Part shown: in pieces, positions 5,556 to 12,220 of the stretch | Layout of the letters: each line of letters starts with the position of its first letter | How positions within the stretch are numbered: position 1 is the stretch's first letter | Origin: a virus | Direction: 5' to 3' (one strand) | IMG/VR virus record: IMGVR_UViG_3300032731_000303 | Location: 1 to 28,808 of that record | Length of the DNA stretch: 28,808 bases | Notes under the pieces: generated by a model | Seen by the model: only the letters and a program-made list of their open reading frames with translations | Told to the model about the DNA's origin: nothing | Database searches by the model: none | Position numbers and translations under genes: made by a program

Positions 5556-5604
5556 GGGTTTCGTCGTTTTCGACTCATCAGGACGGGCTATTACCCGCCG
5601 ACCC
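5556..5604 (-). ncRNA. Type III hammerhead ribozyme in the operon leader
   Basis: Minus-strand structure: stem III GGGU/ACCC (including the A15.1-U16.1 pair); C17 at 5600; stem I GGCGGG/CCCGUC (6 bp, one G-U) with loop UAAUAG; invariant CUGAUGA (5581-5575); stem II GUCG/CGAC with loop AAAA; invariant GAAA (5562-5559). Every conserved core position of the hammerhead consensus is present. Predicted self-cleavage is between 5600 and 5599, removing about 130 bases of leader. The 3' arm of stem III lies a few bases before the Shine-Dalgarno AAAGGAG of the first gene. Stem III is short, so in-cell activity may depend on loop-loop contacts. Confidence 0.9.
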
Positions 5605-5736
5605 TCTTATCAGCTTCTGCCTTCTGGTTGTGGTGGGCCTTGTCCTCGGGTTCTCTCCCCTTGGGTGCCAGCCCCCCTGTTTCTAGTTTGGCTTCTGCTC
5701 TTTGGTTGTTAAGTCTTTCTTTTGCTTTCTGACCCC

Positions 5737-5765
5737 ATTATACCACAAAAGTAGGACATATCTTG
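5737..5765 (-). promoter_or_regulatory. Extended -10 promoter of the long minus-strand operon
   Basis: The minus strand reads TGGTATAAT (extended -10; TATAAT at 5742-5737). There is no good TTGACA 17 bases upstream (CAAGAT), fitting an extended -10 or activator-dependent promoter. The start would be near 5730, giving a leader of about 190 bases that contains the hammerhead. Confidence 0.65.
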
Positions 5766-5810
5766 ACGGGAAGTTGACATGAATCTGACAAAAGACCCCC
5801 TAATCCTGAC
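5763..5810. promoter_or_regulatory. Phased YTGAC direct repeats upstream of the operon promoter
   Basis: On the plus strand, YTGAC occurs at 5763, 5774 and 5785, exactly 11 bases apart, and again at 5806, two turns on. They overlap and extend upstream from the weak -35 of the minus-strand promoter. One-turn phasing is typical of operator or activator sites. The bound protein is not known. Confidence 0.4.
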
Positions 5811-5815
5811 GGGCC

Positions 5816-6148
5816 TTAGTGGCGGTATTTGGACACGAACGGCACGAAGACCCGCCACAAGGCCAGCACTGGTTCAGTCGGTTCCAGTTCGTCGCCCAGG
5901 ATAGTGACCCGGACTTGGTACCGGCATTCTCCCTGGCAATCATCCAAATAAGTGAAGTCGCCCGTGCCCTCGAATTCCGCGACCGGTTTCCTGTTCCGCA
6001 GTAGGCGACAGGAGTCGATGACCTCGAACTCGGTCACGTGCCAGGATATGGCCACGGTGTCGCCTTGGCGGTATGCCTGCAAATCGTCGACGAATAGCCA
6101 CGATCCTGACGGGGCAAGCAGCAATAGCGCGAGCAGCATTTTCAACAT
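5816..6148 (-). CDS. Small exported beta-rich protein
   Basis: A 110-residue protein with a short hydrophobic N-terminal signal or anchor (LKMLLALLLLAPSGSWLF) followed by a domain of alternating predicted strands. It has cysteines near residues 47, 70 and 75 (DSCRLL and DDCQGECRY), suggestive of an Ig- or fibronectin-like exported domain. Its ATG overlaps the end of the BKACE gene by seven bases, so they are probably co-translated. It is the last gene of its unit; no clear terminator follows before the next promoter. Function unknown. Confidence 0.6.
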   Translation of the reverse strand: MLKMLLALLLLAPSGSWLFVDDLQAYRQGDTVAISWHVTEFEVIDSCRLLRNRKPVAEFEGTGDFTYLDDCQGECRYQVRVTILGDELEPTEPVLALWRVFVPFVSKYRH

Positions 6149-7023
6149 CTTCGGCCTCCGGTCAAAGTTGCAATATTTGCAACTTTGACCTCCTGCGGAA
6201 TGCCAAGCAGGAATCGGAGCTGGCTCGGGCGCATGACGTCCCTATTGACGGTCTCTGCCAGCTTATGGACCCGGCGCACCAGGTCGGCATTCCGGGCGAG
6301 TTTGGTCCGTCCCTGGTCGTACCAAATGTTATCTTCTAGCCCGACCCTGACCCCTCCGCCCATCGCTATCGCCACGGCGTTCATCGGAAGCTGGCTGTCC
6401 CCGACCCCGCCCATGCTCCAATACGAATCCGGCGGCAGTTCCCGGACCATCAGGCCTGTGTGCAGCAGGTCGGCTTGGGCGCACGCGACATTTCCAAGAA
6501 TGAGGTTGAAGTAATGCGGTCCCCGGATCAGTCCTTTCCTGGCGAGGTATTTGGCATAATTTATCATCCCGACGTCGAATGCCTCCAGCTCCGGCAGGAT
6601 TCCGCGTTTCTGCATCTCCGCCGCCAGCGCCTTGATCATGCCCGGTGAGTTGACGCTGGCTTCCTGATTGAAGTTCACCGACGACAAGGTGAGGCTGCCC
6701 AGGTCGGGCTTCACGCCGCCGTCCAGTTGGAGTGGTGCGGCCCGCTGGTGGAATTCGTGGAATGTACGTCCGCTCAGCGAGACGCAGATTACAAGACTCT
6801 TTGAGAACTGGCGGATGCCTGCGATGATTTGCTCGTAGAGAGCAGGCAGATAAGTGGAGCGACCATCCTCGGTTCTGGCGTGGAGGTGGACCATCGTGAT
6901 CCCGATCCCCCATGCCTCGTGGACGTCCTCGATGATCTCCTGCGGGGAGATGGGCACGTGCGGTGTCATTTCCTTTGTCGGGATCATGCCGGTCGGCGTA
7001 AAGTTGACAATCAGATCATTCAC
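6142..7023 (-). CDS. Beta-keto acid cleavage enzyme (BKACE, DUF849 / Kce family)
   Basis: A 293-residue TIM-barrel protein of full family length. Family features seen are an N-terminal NFTPTGMIPTKEMTPHVPI, the zinc-binding HLH at H46 and H48, S82 in CVSLSG, and the C-terminal block GGGVRVGLEDN with R226, E230 and D231. Characterised relatives use acetyl-CoA and a zinc ion to cleave beta-keto acids such as 3-keto-5-aminohexanoate; the substrate here is unknown. The start is a GTG overlapping the previous stop (GTGA); the nearby ATG is out of frame. A phage-encoded BKACE is unusual and could be an auxiliary metabolic gene. Confidence 0.88.
   Translation of the reverse strand: MNDLIVNFTPTGMIPTKEMTPHVPISPQEIIEDVHEAWGIGITMVHLHARTEDGRSTYLPALYEQIIAGIRQFSKSLVICVSLSGRTFHEFHQRAAPLQLDGGVKPDLGSLTLSSVNFNQEASVNSPGMIKALAAEMQKRGILPELEAFDVGMINYAKYLARKGLIRGPHYFNLILGNVACAQADLLHTGLMVRELPPDSYWSMGGVGDSQLPMNAVAIAMGGGVRVGLEDNIWYDQGRTKLARNADLVRRVHKLAETVNRDVMRPSQLRFLLGIPQEVKVANIATLTGGRRC
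6160..6190. repeat. Perfect 31-base palindrome at the BKACE 3' end
   Basis: Arms GGTCAAAGTTGCAA and TTGCAACTTTGACC (14 bp, perfect) flank TAT. It codes for the last residues of BKACE (VKVANIATLTG) and ends just before the GGAGG ribosome site of the next gene. The central 15-mer TTGCAAATATTGCAA also occurs at the 3' end of the portal gene. Confidence 0.75.
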
Positions 7024-7232
7024 GGTTTTCTTCTTTTATTTAATCGCGCTTGACGCTTCTGCAATTTGTGCAGAAGCCGTTTGCGGCATGTCCGGCAGCG
7101 ATCGGTCCAGACCGGACGGCCACAGCCCAGGCACGGCGCCCGGTGACTCTTGCCGAGTCGGTGGATATAGTTTGGATCTTTGACCAGTTTATCAATCAAA
7201 GTCATCCCCTTGCGTCGTAATTTCTTCATCAT
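7020..7232 (-). CDS. Small basic zinc-finger protein
   Basis: A 70-residue, strongly basic protein with CLGC and a CRTC pair about nine residues later, a likely zinc site, and a C-terminal K/R-rich helix. Nucleic-acid binding is plausible. The start at 7232 overlaps the stop of the upstream A3 gene (ATGA) and follows GGGGAG; a second ATG follows immediately. Its stop overlaps the GTG start of the BKACE gene. Confidence 0.65.
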   Translation of the reverse strand: MMKKLRRKGMTLIDKLVKDPNYIHRLGKSHRAPCLGCGRPVWTDRCRTCRKRLLHKLQKRQARLNKRRKP

Positions 7233-7453
7233 CTTACTCCCCTGGCCTGCCAAATCCTGCCGTCGTGGCCTTCGGATACCACTTCATAGTCGGGATAAGC
7301 ATCGCATACGGCATTGCAAAATTGCAACTCTGTCAGGTGTTCGTCTTCCGCCGTGGTAACAAGTGAACCGTCAGGATAGGTGAGTACGGTCACGCCCACC
7401 GGGGTGCCGTATTTCCCCTTTGTGAATAGGACTGTATGTTTTTCAACCATCAT
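7229..7453 (-). CDS. Small protein, cassette family A (copy A3), first gene of the BKACE unit
   Basis: A 74-residue protein homologous to A1 and A2: TYPDGSLVTTAEDEHLTE, then F.NAVCDAYPDY and a terminal IWQARG. Two adjacent ATGs (7453 and 7450) follow GGAGGGA, and the second has better spacing. Unlike A1 and A2 it has no B partner. It leads the unit driven by the promoter at 7474-7502. Function unknown. Confidence 0.7.
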   Translation of the reverse strand: MMVEKHTVLFTKGKYGTPVGVTVLTYPDGSLVTTAEDEHLTELQFCNAVCDAYPDYEVVSEGHDGRIWQARGVR

Positions 7454-7470
7454 TCCCTCCTCTTCATGGC

Positions 7471-7536
7471 TGAATTATACCATACTATTTCCGAAATGTC
7501 AAGCGTTTTCGGGAAAGTCGCAAAAACTTTAACATT
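7471..7536. repeat. Promoter-region repeat, copy 2 (other copy 911-976)
   Basis: This segment matches 911-976 base for base over most of its length, including the block AAACTTTAACATT and the inverted repeat AAAGT-N7-ACTTT at 7514-7530. It lies between the divergent promoters at 7474-7502 (minus) and 7568-7596 (plus), so a protein bound here could control both directions. Confidence 0.7.
7474..7502 (-). promoter_or_regulatory. Sigma70-type promoter of the BKACE unit
   Basis: On the minus strand TTGACA (7502-7497), 17-base spacer, TATAAT (7479-7474): an exact consensus. The start would be near 7467, 14 bases before the first ATG of A3. Confidence 0.85.
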
Positions 7537-7567
7537 GGCTGATGTCGGATTCCGCGATCTTCGCGAT

Positions 7568-7596
7568 TTGACAGGCGGTTCCGTATGTGATAGGAT
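7568..7596 (+). promoter_or_regulatory. Plus-strand promoter for the rightward genes
   Basis: TTGACA (7568-7573), 17-base spacer, TAGGAT (7591-7596). The start would be near 7603, about 30 bases before the first rightward ATG at 7634. It probably drives the phosphoesterase cluster and perhaps the head genes. Confidence 0.65.
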
Positions 7597-7633
7597 GCAT
7601 TCGGCGCGGCGCATCGCCTTTCAGGGAGGTACT

Positions 7634-7957
7634 ATGGAAGGCGAGATCGTTGCTGTAGTTGTTGCGGGGACCCTCATCTTCGCAATTTTCCTCGCGGTCG
7701 TCAATGAACGGCTCATAGAGCTGTTTGTCAACCCGCCCTTTGAGAAATTCAGCATTGACACGATGTGGCTCCGCTATGTGGCGTTGCTCACAGGATTGGT
7801 GATCACGTCTCTCGGGCAGATTAACTTGTTCGAGCTGTTCCCCGGCTGGCTGCCTGGCTGGCCCGGCATCATCCTGTCAGGTTTCCTGGTTGGCGGCGGA
7901 TCGAACCTGATCCATACGATTTTCAACCGCGCCGAAAAAAGCAGCAAGGAGCTGTAA
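7634..7957 (+). CDS. Small membrane protein (holin-like candidate)
   Basis: A 107-residue protein with predicted membrane segments at about residues 5-24, 48-68 and 78-96 and a charged C-terminus (NRAEKSSKEL). The ATG follows GGGAGGT. Size and topology fit a holin or another small phage membrane protein. The neighbouring gene, a membrane-anchored coiled coil, also fits a lysis role, but no endolysin is visible in the window. The holin role is inference. Confidence 0.55.
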   Translation: MEGEIVAVVVAGTLIFAIFLAVVNERLIELFVNPPFEKFSIDTMWLRYVALLTGLVITSLGQINLFELFPGWLPGWPGIILSGFLVGGGSNLIHTIFNRAEKSSKEL

Positions 7958-7960
7958 GCC

Positions 7961-8350
7961 ATGGATATTGCCAGCATAGCATCTCTCATCGTAGCGTTGG
8001 GCGGCCTGGCCGCCGCTGGCGTATCGTTGTATCGGGCAAGCATTGCCCGTCGGGAAGCGGACGTGGCGAAGATTGCGGCCCGGACAGCGGCCAGCTCGGC
8101 GCAAGTGTCCGCACTGGCGGTCACGATCGTGGCGCTGCAGGATGAGAATGGGCGGCTGCGCAAACGACAGACCGCGGTGGAGCACGAGCAGGAGAAGGAT
8201 CGAGTGACCATTGAAGAACTTCGCTGCCAGGTGGACAAGCTGCAGGCGGAGAACCGGCAACTGCGCCGACGGGTGACGGAACTGGAGCGGGAAAAAGAGG
8301 AGCTGGAAGCGCGGATCATCGAGGACGGGGCGCTATGCCAAGATTCTTGA
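7961..8350 (+). CDS. Membrane-anchored coiled-coil protein
   Basis: A 129-residue protein. One N-terminal membrane helix (about residues 4-24, ASLIVALGGLAAAGVSLY) is followed by a long heptad-rich helix (about residues 60-120). This arrangement is seen in phage spanin-like and other membrane-linked proteins. A ribosome site AAGGAG lies in the end of the previous gene, three bases separate the two genes, and its 3' end overlaps the phosphoesterase start by 16 bases. Function not certain. Confidence 0.6.
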   Translation: MDIASIASLIVALGGLAAAGVSLYRASIARREADVAKIAARTAASSAQVSALAVTIVALQDENGRLRKRQTAVEHEQEKDRVTIEELRCQVDKLQAENRQLRRRVTELEREKEELEARIIEDGALCQDS

Positions 8351-9204
8351 AACGATCGAGGGCGGTGGTCAATCTCGCTGATCTCCACTCCGGTCACCGG
8401 CTTGGCCTCCTGAATCCTGACACGAAACTGCTGCGAATGGGCGATGACGGTGAAGACGAGTGGTGGACGCACGAGCTGGGTCCGACGCAGGAGGACCTGT
8501 GGGCGCTGTACCGGCGCCACGTGAAGGAGATCGGGAAGATCACGAAGGGCATGAGGCTGGACGTGCTGATCGGCGGCGATCTCGGCCACGGGGATCAGCA
8601 CGTCCGGAATTGCTTTGCGACGACGATCATGAATCAGGCCCGGTGCGCCGCGGCGGCATTGGAGCCACTGCTTTCATTGTCCAATGTCAGGAAGATCAGG
8701 ATGCTCCAGGGCACCCCGGCCCACACTGCAGGCGGAACCATCGAGATTGAGACGGCGAAGCTCCTGCGGGAGACGACGGGAAAGGACATCGCGATCTGCT
8801 GGCACGCCAGGCTTTTGGCGGGTGTGTGGTTTGACGTCGCGCACAAAGGACCGAGCAGGGGGATAAGGGATTGGACCGAGGGCAACGCGGCGCGGCTGTA
8901 CCTGAGATCGAGAATGATGTCGGACCTACGGAACGGCGTCGACCCTGCGCGGGTATATGCGAGGCACCATTTCCACGTGCATACGAAGGAGACGTTCTCC
9001 ATGCGCTGGCAAGGGATAGACTACGAATCGGACATCGTCCTGGTCCCGGCCCAGTGCGGCATGACAGCCTACGCCCGGAATGTGACCGGATCGGAGGCGT
9101 TCGTGGACAATGGCATGGTAGTCTACATAATGGAGGGGGACCGATTAGTAGAGATCATACCGCTGGTGGAGCGTACGGATCTCAGGCTGGAGGAAGAGCT
9201 ATGA
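8335..9204 (+). CDS. Calcineurin-like metallophosphoesterase
   Basis: A 289-residue protein with the metallophosphoesterase motif series: DLH (D16, H18), GGDLGHGD (D82), GTPAH in place of GNHE (H130), VAHKG (H170) and HHFHVH (H212/H214). These bind a two-metal centre in the superfamily, which includes Mre11/SbcD-like nucleases and phosphatases. The substrate here is unknown. GNHE is replaced by GTPAH, so the usual Asn is missing. The start overlaps the previous gene and has only a weak ribosome site, suggesting coupling. Confidence 0.8.
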   Translation: MPRFLKRSRAVVNLADLHSGHRLGLLNPDTKLLRMGDDGEDEWWTHELGPTQEDLWALYRRHVKEIGKITKGMRLDVLIGGDLGHGDQHVRNCFATTIMNQARCAAAALEPLLSLSNVRKIRMLQGTPAHTAGGTIEIETAKLLRETTGKDIAICWHARLLAGVWFDVAHKGPSRGIRDWTEGNAARLYLRSRMMSDLRNGVDPARVYARHHFHVHTKETFSMRWQGIDYESDIVLVPAQCGMTAYARNVTGSEAFVDNGMVVYIMEGDRLVEIIPLVERTDLRLEEEL

Positions 9205-9443
9205 GGCCGGACGCGATAGCCGAGATACTGGAACTGACCTCGCCGCCAGCGCTTCAGCGTGACGATGAGTTTACAATACAGGAATGGATCACGTGGATGA
9301 GTGCCGACGGCCAGGAAGTGAAATTGTCCACAGCGCGGCGGTACCTCATGCTGGCGGTTGAACGCGGTGAACTGGCCACCAGGCAGGCCCGTTATAGCAA
9401 AGGGTATATCAGAGTGTTTTCGAAGGTGATAGATGGCGGCTGA
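9201..9443 (+). CDS. Small helix-turn-helix-like protein
   Basis: An 80-residue protein. IQEWITWMSADGQEVKLSTARRYLMLAVERGELATR, followed by strand-like GYIRVFS, resembles a winged helix. The start ATG overlaps the previous TGA (ATGA) after GAGGAAGAG. It overlaps the ParB-N gene by 11 bases. It may act with the ParB-N protein or as a regulator; this is inference from fold-like features only. Confidence 0.55.
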   Translation: MRPDAIAEILELTSPPALQRDDEFTIQEWITWMSADGQEVKLSTARRYLMLAVERGELATRQARYSKGYIRVFSKVIDGG

Positions 9444-9996
9444 TATTGAATGGCATACTGAGCAGCGCAAATTGTCTGACCTGGCTGAATGGCCCAAGAA
9501 TCCGCGCCAGTTATCGGACCATGATGCTGAGGAGATAAAGCGCAGCATCGCCCGGTTTGGACTGGCTGATCCATTGGTGGTCAATGCCAACGACCAGATA
9601 ATCGGTGGCCACCAGCGTAAGCGCATCATGCTATTGATGGAATGCTATGGGCATGATGCGCTGGTCGATGTGCGGATTCCTTCACGAGAGTTGACGGAGA
9701 AGGAAGCGGAAGAGCTCGGAATCAGACTCAACCGGAATTTAGGAGAATTTGACTTTGACGTGTTGGCCAATGAATTTGACTTGGATGACCTGCTGGACTG
9801 GGGATTTGAGGAAGATGAGCTGCTCGGTCTGGATTACGAGAATCCGCGGCTCCGCGAAACGGTTGTACCATTAGAATCACGAGAAATGATGCGCATTTTG
9901 GTGTCTATTCCCTTGGATGAAGCTATTAATGCGCGATCGTTGTGCGAGGTATTGGCGGCAATTCCAGGTTCTGAGGTTGACTATGGGAGTAACTAA
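9433..9996 (+). CDS. ParB N-terminal (ParB/Srx) domain protein
   Basis: A 187-residue protein. The first ~110 residues carry the ParB-N fold signature: L..LAEWPKNPRQLSDHD, a helix, FGLADPLVVN, and the nucleotide-binding IIGGHQRKR near residue 60. A C-terminal extension of ~75 residues is acidic then variable. In phages this domain usually accompanies DNA methyltransferases near the terminase rather than acting in partition, and here a methyltransferase-like gene follows with a 14-base overlap. Confidence 0.82.
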   Translation: MAADIEWHTEQRKLSDLAEWPKNPRQLSDHDAEEIKRSIARFGLADPLVVNANDQIIGGHQRKRIMLLMECYGHDALVDVRIPSRELTEKEAEELGIRLNRNLGEFDFDVLANEFDLDDLLDWGFEEDELLGLDYENPRLRETVVPLESREMMRILVSIPLDEAINARSLCEVLAAIPGSEVDYGSN

Positions 9997-10537
9997 GGTA
10001 GCCAGCACTTACTTGGCTGATAAGGTTGCTCTTCGGGCAAATCATCTTCCAGAACAGTCGCCGTTATCTGTATTGGATGCTTATGCTGGCCAGGGCATTG
10101 TTTGGAATGCCGTCAAGAAGATCAGCGGTAGGGAAATCCGGGTTCTACCTGTGGACATGGATCTCGGTACGGTTTTCGGGCTTTGGGGTGACAACTGTGT
10201 TTATTTGGAGTCACTGGATTTAGAACGGTTTGATATTATCGACCTGGATGCTTATGGAATGCCTTATGAACAATTAGCCATTTTGTTTAGGAGACATTAT
10301 TGTGGTTATGTGTTTGTGACATTTATCCAGTCGGACTATAATCCGTATGGTGGAACACCGCGAGGGTTACTGTGTGGCGTTGGCTTTACACAGAAGATGA
10401 TTGAAAAGTCACCGGTGCTTTATGGGCGTAGGGCGTATCAATATCTTCTTGAGTGGCTAGCCATTCAGGGGGTAAAGAAAGTCTGGCATCGGGGGTACAT
10501 ACGCAAACACTATTTAGGATTTGAGATGCAAGGCTAG
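9983..10537 (+). CDS. SAM-dependent methyltransferase-like protein
   Basis: A 184-residue protein. SVLDAYAGQGIVW (about residues 28-40) resembles the glycine-rich SAM-binding motif I, PVDMD (about 57-61) fits the acidic motif II, and IDLDAYGMP (about 85-93) sits where a motif IV-like loop would be. The start follows GAGGTTGACT. Its partner is probably the ParB-N protein. The base composition looks more A/T-rich than the genes before it. The substrate is unknown and a catalytic role is not proven. Its 3' end overlaps the convergent radical SAM gene by 24 bases. Confidence 0.6.
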   Translation: MGVTKVASTYLADKVALRANHLPEQSPLSVLDAYAGQGIVWNAVKKISGREIRVLPVDMDLGTVFGLWGDNCVYLESLDLERFDIIDLDAYGMPYEQLAILFRRHYCGYVFVTFIQSDYNPYGGTPRGLLCGVGFTQKMIEKSPVLYGRRAYQYLLEWLAIQGVKKVWHRGYIRKHYLGFEMQG

Positions 10538-11326
10538 ATCACGTTTCATGTAGAAATCGCCGCTTTGCAAGGTATCAGGATTGATGTTGCGGTGATAGCC
10601 GATGGACGTTAACAACTGTACAGCGTCATGGGCAAAACGAGGCCAGTCAATGGTTTGGGCGTGTTTGTGATAATTGAGGGTTCCAACCTTGAATACGTCT
10701 ACAAAATCATGGGTCTGGCGAATAATATCCAAAGTGCTTTTCGTGTAGAGCACTGGTTCAAGACTGACCCAGGTCGGGATGCCAGCAGCGTGAAATTGAC
10801 GAATTGTATCAATGCGATCTTGTGGTGTGGCGGCATTAGGTTCCCAGTGAAGGGACTTGGCATCAGTGAGTGTAGTTAACGTGGTAGCGAAGGCATCTTG
10901 GCTGGTAAATAGATCTAGATCTCGCAAGGCGCGGCTACCGCCCTTGGTGAGTATTTCGATATGCAGGTCATAGTGATGTAGCATAATGATGGTTTCGCGG
11001 GTGACTTGGTGAATGACGTCAAGGTGCTGATAAGGATCACAGGTAAAGCAAAGCAGGATTCTCTTTGCGGCGCCTTGATATTGCTGGCAATCTCGTGACA
11101 GCTTGTGAAGAAAGTCAGTGCGAACCTTGGAATTGTCAAAGTCAGTTTTTGTTTTGCGGAGAGCATTGGGTGCAAAACAATAGGTGCAACCATGATCGCA
11201 ACCGGTGTATATGTTGCAGGCGAGGGAAGCATATTCTCGGGCGCGTCCCTTCGGTTCATAGATAACTGTTCCGCGAGGCTTTTTGGACGGTGGTTGTTGC
11301 TTGAACATTGATAATTGAGTGTGCAT
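10514..11326 (-). CDS. Radical SAM protein, SplB-like
   Basis: A 270-residue protein with the 4Fe-4S ligand motif CxxxCxxC at C43, C47 and C50 (GCDHGCTYCFAPN), typical of the spore photoproduct lyase-like radical SAM group seen in phages. Later segments such as LLCFTCDPYQ and IEILTKGG fit a radical SAM barrel. The reaction is not known for the phage members. It runs against the flanking late genes from its own consensus promoter (11359-11387), with AAAGGAG before the ATG: a moron-type insertion. Its base composition looks lower in G+C than the flanking terminase genes. Confidence 0.85.
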   Translation of the reverse strand: MHTQLSMFKQQPPSKKPRGTVIYEPKGRAREYASLACNIYTGCDHGCTYCFAPNALRKTKTDFDNSKVRTDFLHKLSRDCQQYQGAAKRILLCFTCDPYQHLDVIHQVTRETIIMLHHYDLHIEILTKGGSRALRDLDLFTSQDAFATTLTTLTDAKSLHWEPNAATPQDRIDTIRQFHAAGIPTWVSLEPVLYTKSTLDIIRQTHDFVDVFKVGTLNYHKHAQTIDWPRFAHDAVQLLTSIGYHRNINPDTLQSGDFYMKRDLALHLKS

Positions 11327-11358
11327 CAGCTTACTCCTTTTGTATATGGCTTTATTGA

Positions 11359-11387
11359 ATTATACACTACTTTAGCTTGTTTGTCAA
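11359..11387 (-). promoter_or_regulatory. Sigma70-type promoter of the radical SAM gene
   Basis: On the minus strand TTGACA (11387-11382), 17-base spacer, TATAAT (11364-11359): an exact consensus, about 26 bases from the expected start point to the ATG at 11326. Confidence 0.85.
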
Positions 11388-11449
11388 GGGGCAATTGGAG
11401 CAATCAATGATGGCGCGGAGTAATCGACCCATACCAGAGGGATCAACTT

Positions 11450-12220
11450 ATGCCAGCTAAGGACCCGAGATATCGAACTGGCCAGGTGAACGATGGTGGC
11501 AAGATGATCTGTGGGGCCAAGAACCGTCAGGCTGAGCCGTGCGGTCAGACTATTATCTGCACCAATGGGCGGTGCCGGATGCACAATGGGAAGGCGGCTA
11601 GTGGGATCGCGAACGCAAACTATAGGCATGGACGGTATGCCAAGCACTTGCCCAAAAGGCTGTTGGCAGAATATCAGGTGTCCAGGACTGACCCGCGTGT
11701 TTTGGAGTTGGGCGAACAGATCGCTGTCATCGACACCCGGATCGTGGATGTGATGAAGCGGGTAGACACTGGGGAAAGTGGTCGTGTTTGGCGTGACCTT
11801 CAGGATTTAGTGATCGCGGCGGATGAGGCGCGACGTAGACAACGTAGTGCGGTGGCCAAAGGAGATGAGCAGGGAGATATGAATGCCAGGCGGGAGGGTT
11901 CTGACTTGGTGGGCCAAATATTCCGCACCATACGCGAAGAGCACACTGACTACGCTGCCTGGGACGAGGTGACCAACCTGATCCTCAAGCGGATGCGGCT
12001 GGTCGAGTCGGAGCGCAGGCGCTACAAGGAGCTGCACCAGATGATCACCGCTGAGAGGGCGCTAATCATCTTTGACCGGATGGCTGACAGCGTGAGGGAG
12101 CACGTACTTGGACACGTGGACGGTGACGTCGGAAGGGCGATCCTCTCCGGGATTCAACGAGACCTTGGAGGAATCCTTGGTTCGGCGAATGCAGGAGCGG
12201 TTGCTACCGCCGGAGATTGA
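11450..12220 (+). CDS. Putative terminase small subunit
   Basis: A 256-residue protein directly upstream of the large terminase. The N-terminus has a cysteine- and histidine-rich module (CGAKNR....PCG, CRMHNGKAASG, NYRHGRYAKHLPKRL), seen in proteins encoded just before phage terminases. The rest is predicted helical. Small terminase subunits bind packaging sites and regulate the motor. The assignment rests mainly on position and this module. AGAGGG lies eight bases before the ATG. The gene overlaps the terminase large subunit. Confidence 0.65.
   Translation: MPAKDPRYRTGQVNDGGKMICGAKNRQAEPCGQTIICTNGRCRMHNGKAASGIANANYRHGRYAKHLPKRLLAEYQVSRTDPRVLELGEQIAVIDTRIVDVMKRVDTGESGRVWRDLQDLVIAADEARRRQRSAVAKGDEQGDMNARREGSDLVGQIFRTIREEHTDYAAWDEVTNLILKRMRLVESERRRYKELHQMITAERALIIFDRMADSVREHVLGHVDGDVGRAILSGIQRDLGGILGSANAGAVATAGD

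Noticed and set aside
5594-5736. An open frame through the hammerhead-bearing leader, Lys/Glu/Ala-rich and ending in TAA-TAG inside the ribozyme stem I loop
   Set aside because: There is no ATG, GTG or TTG start in frame after the upstream stop and no ribosome site; it may be a decayed gene but cannot be called.
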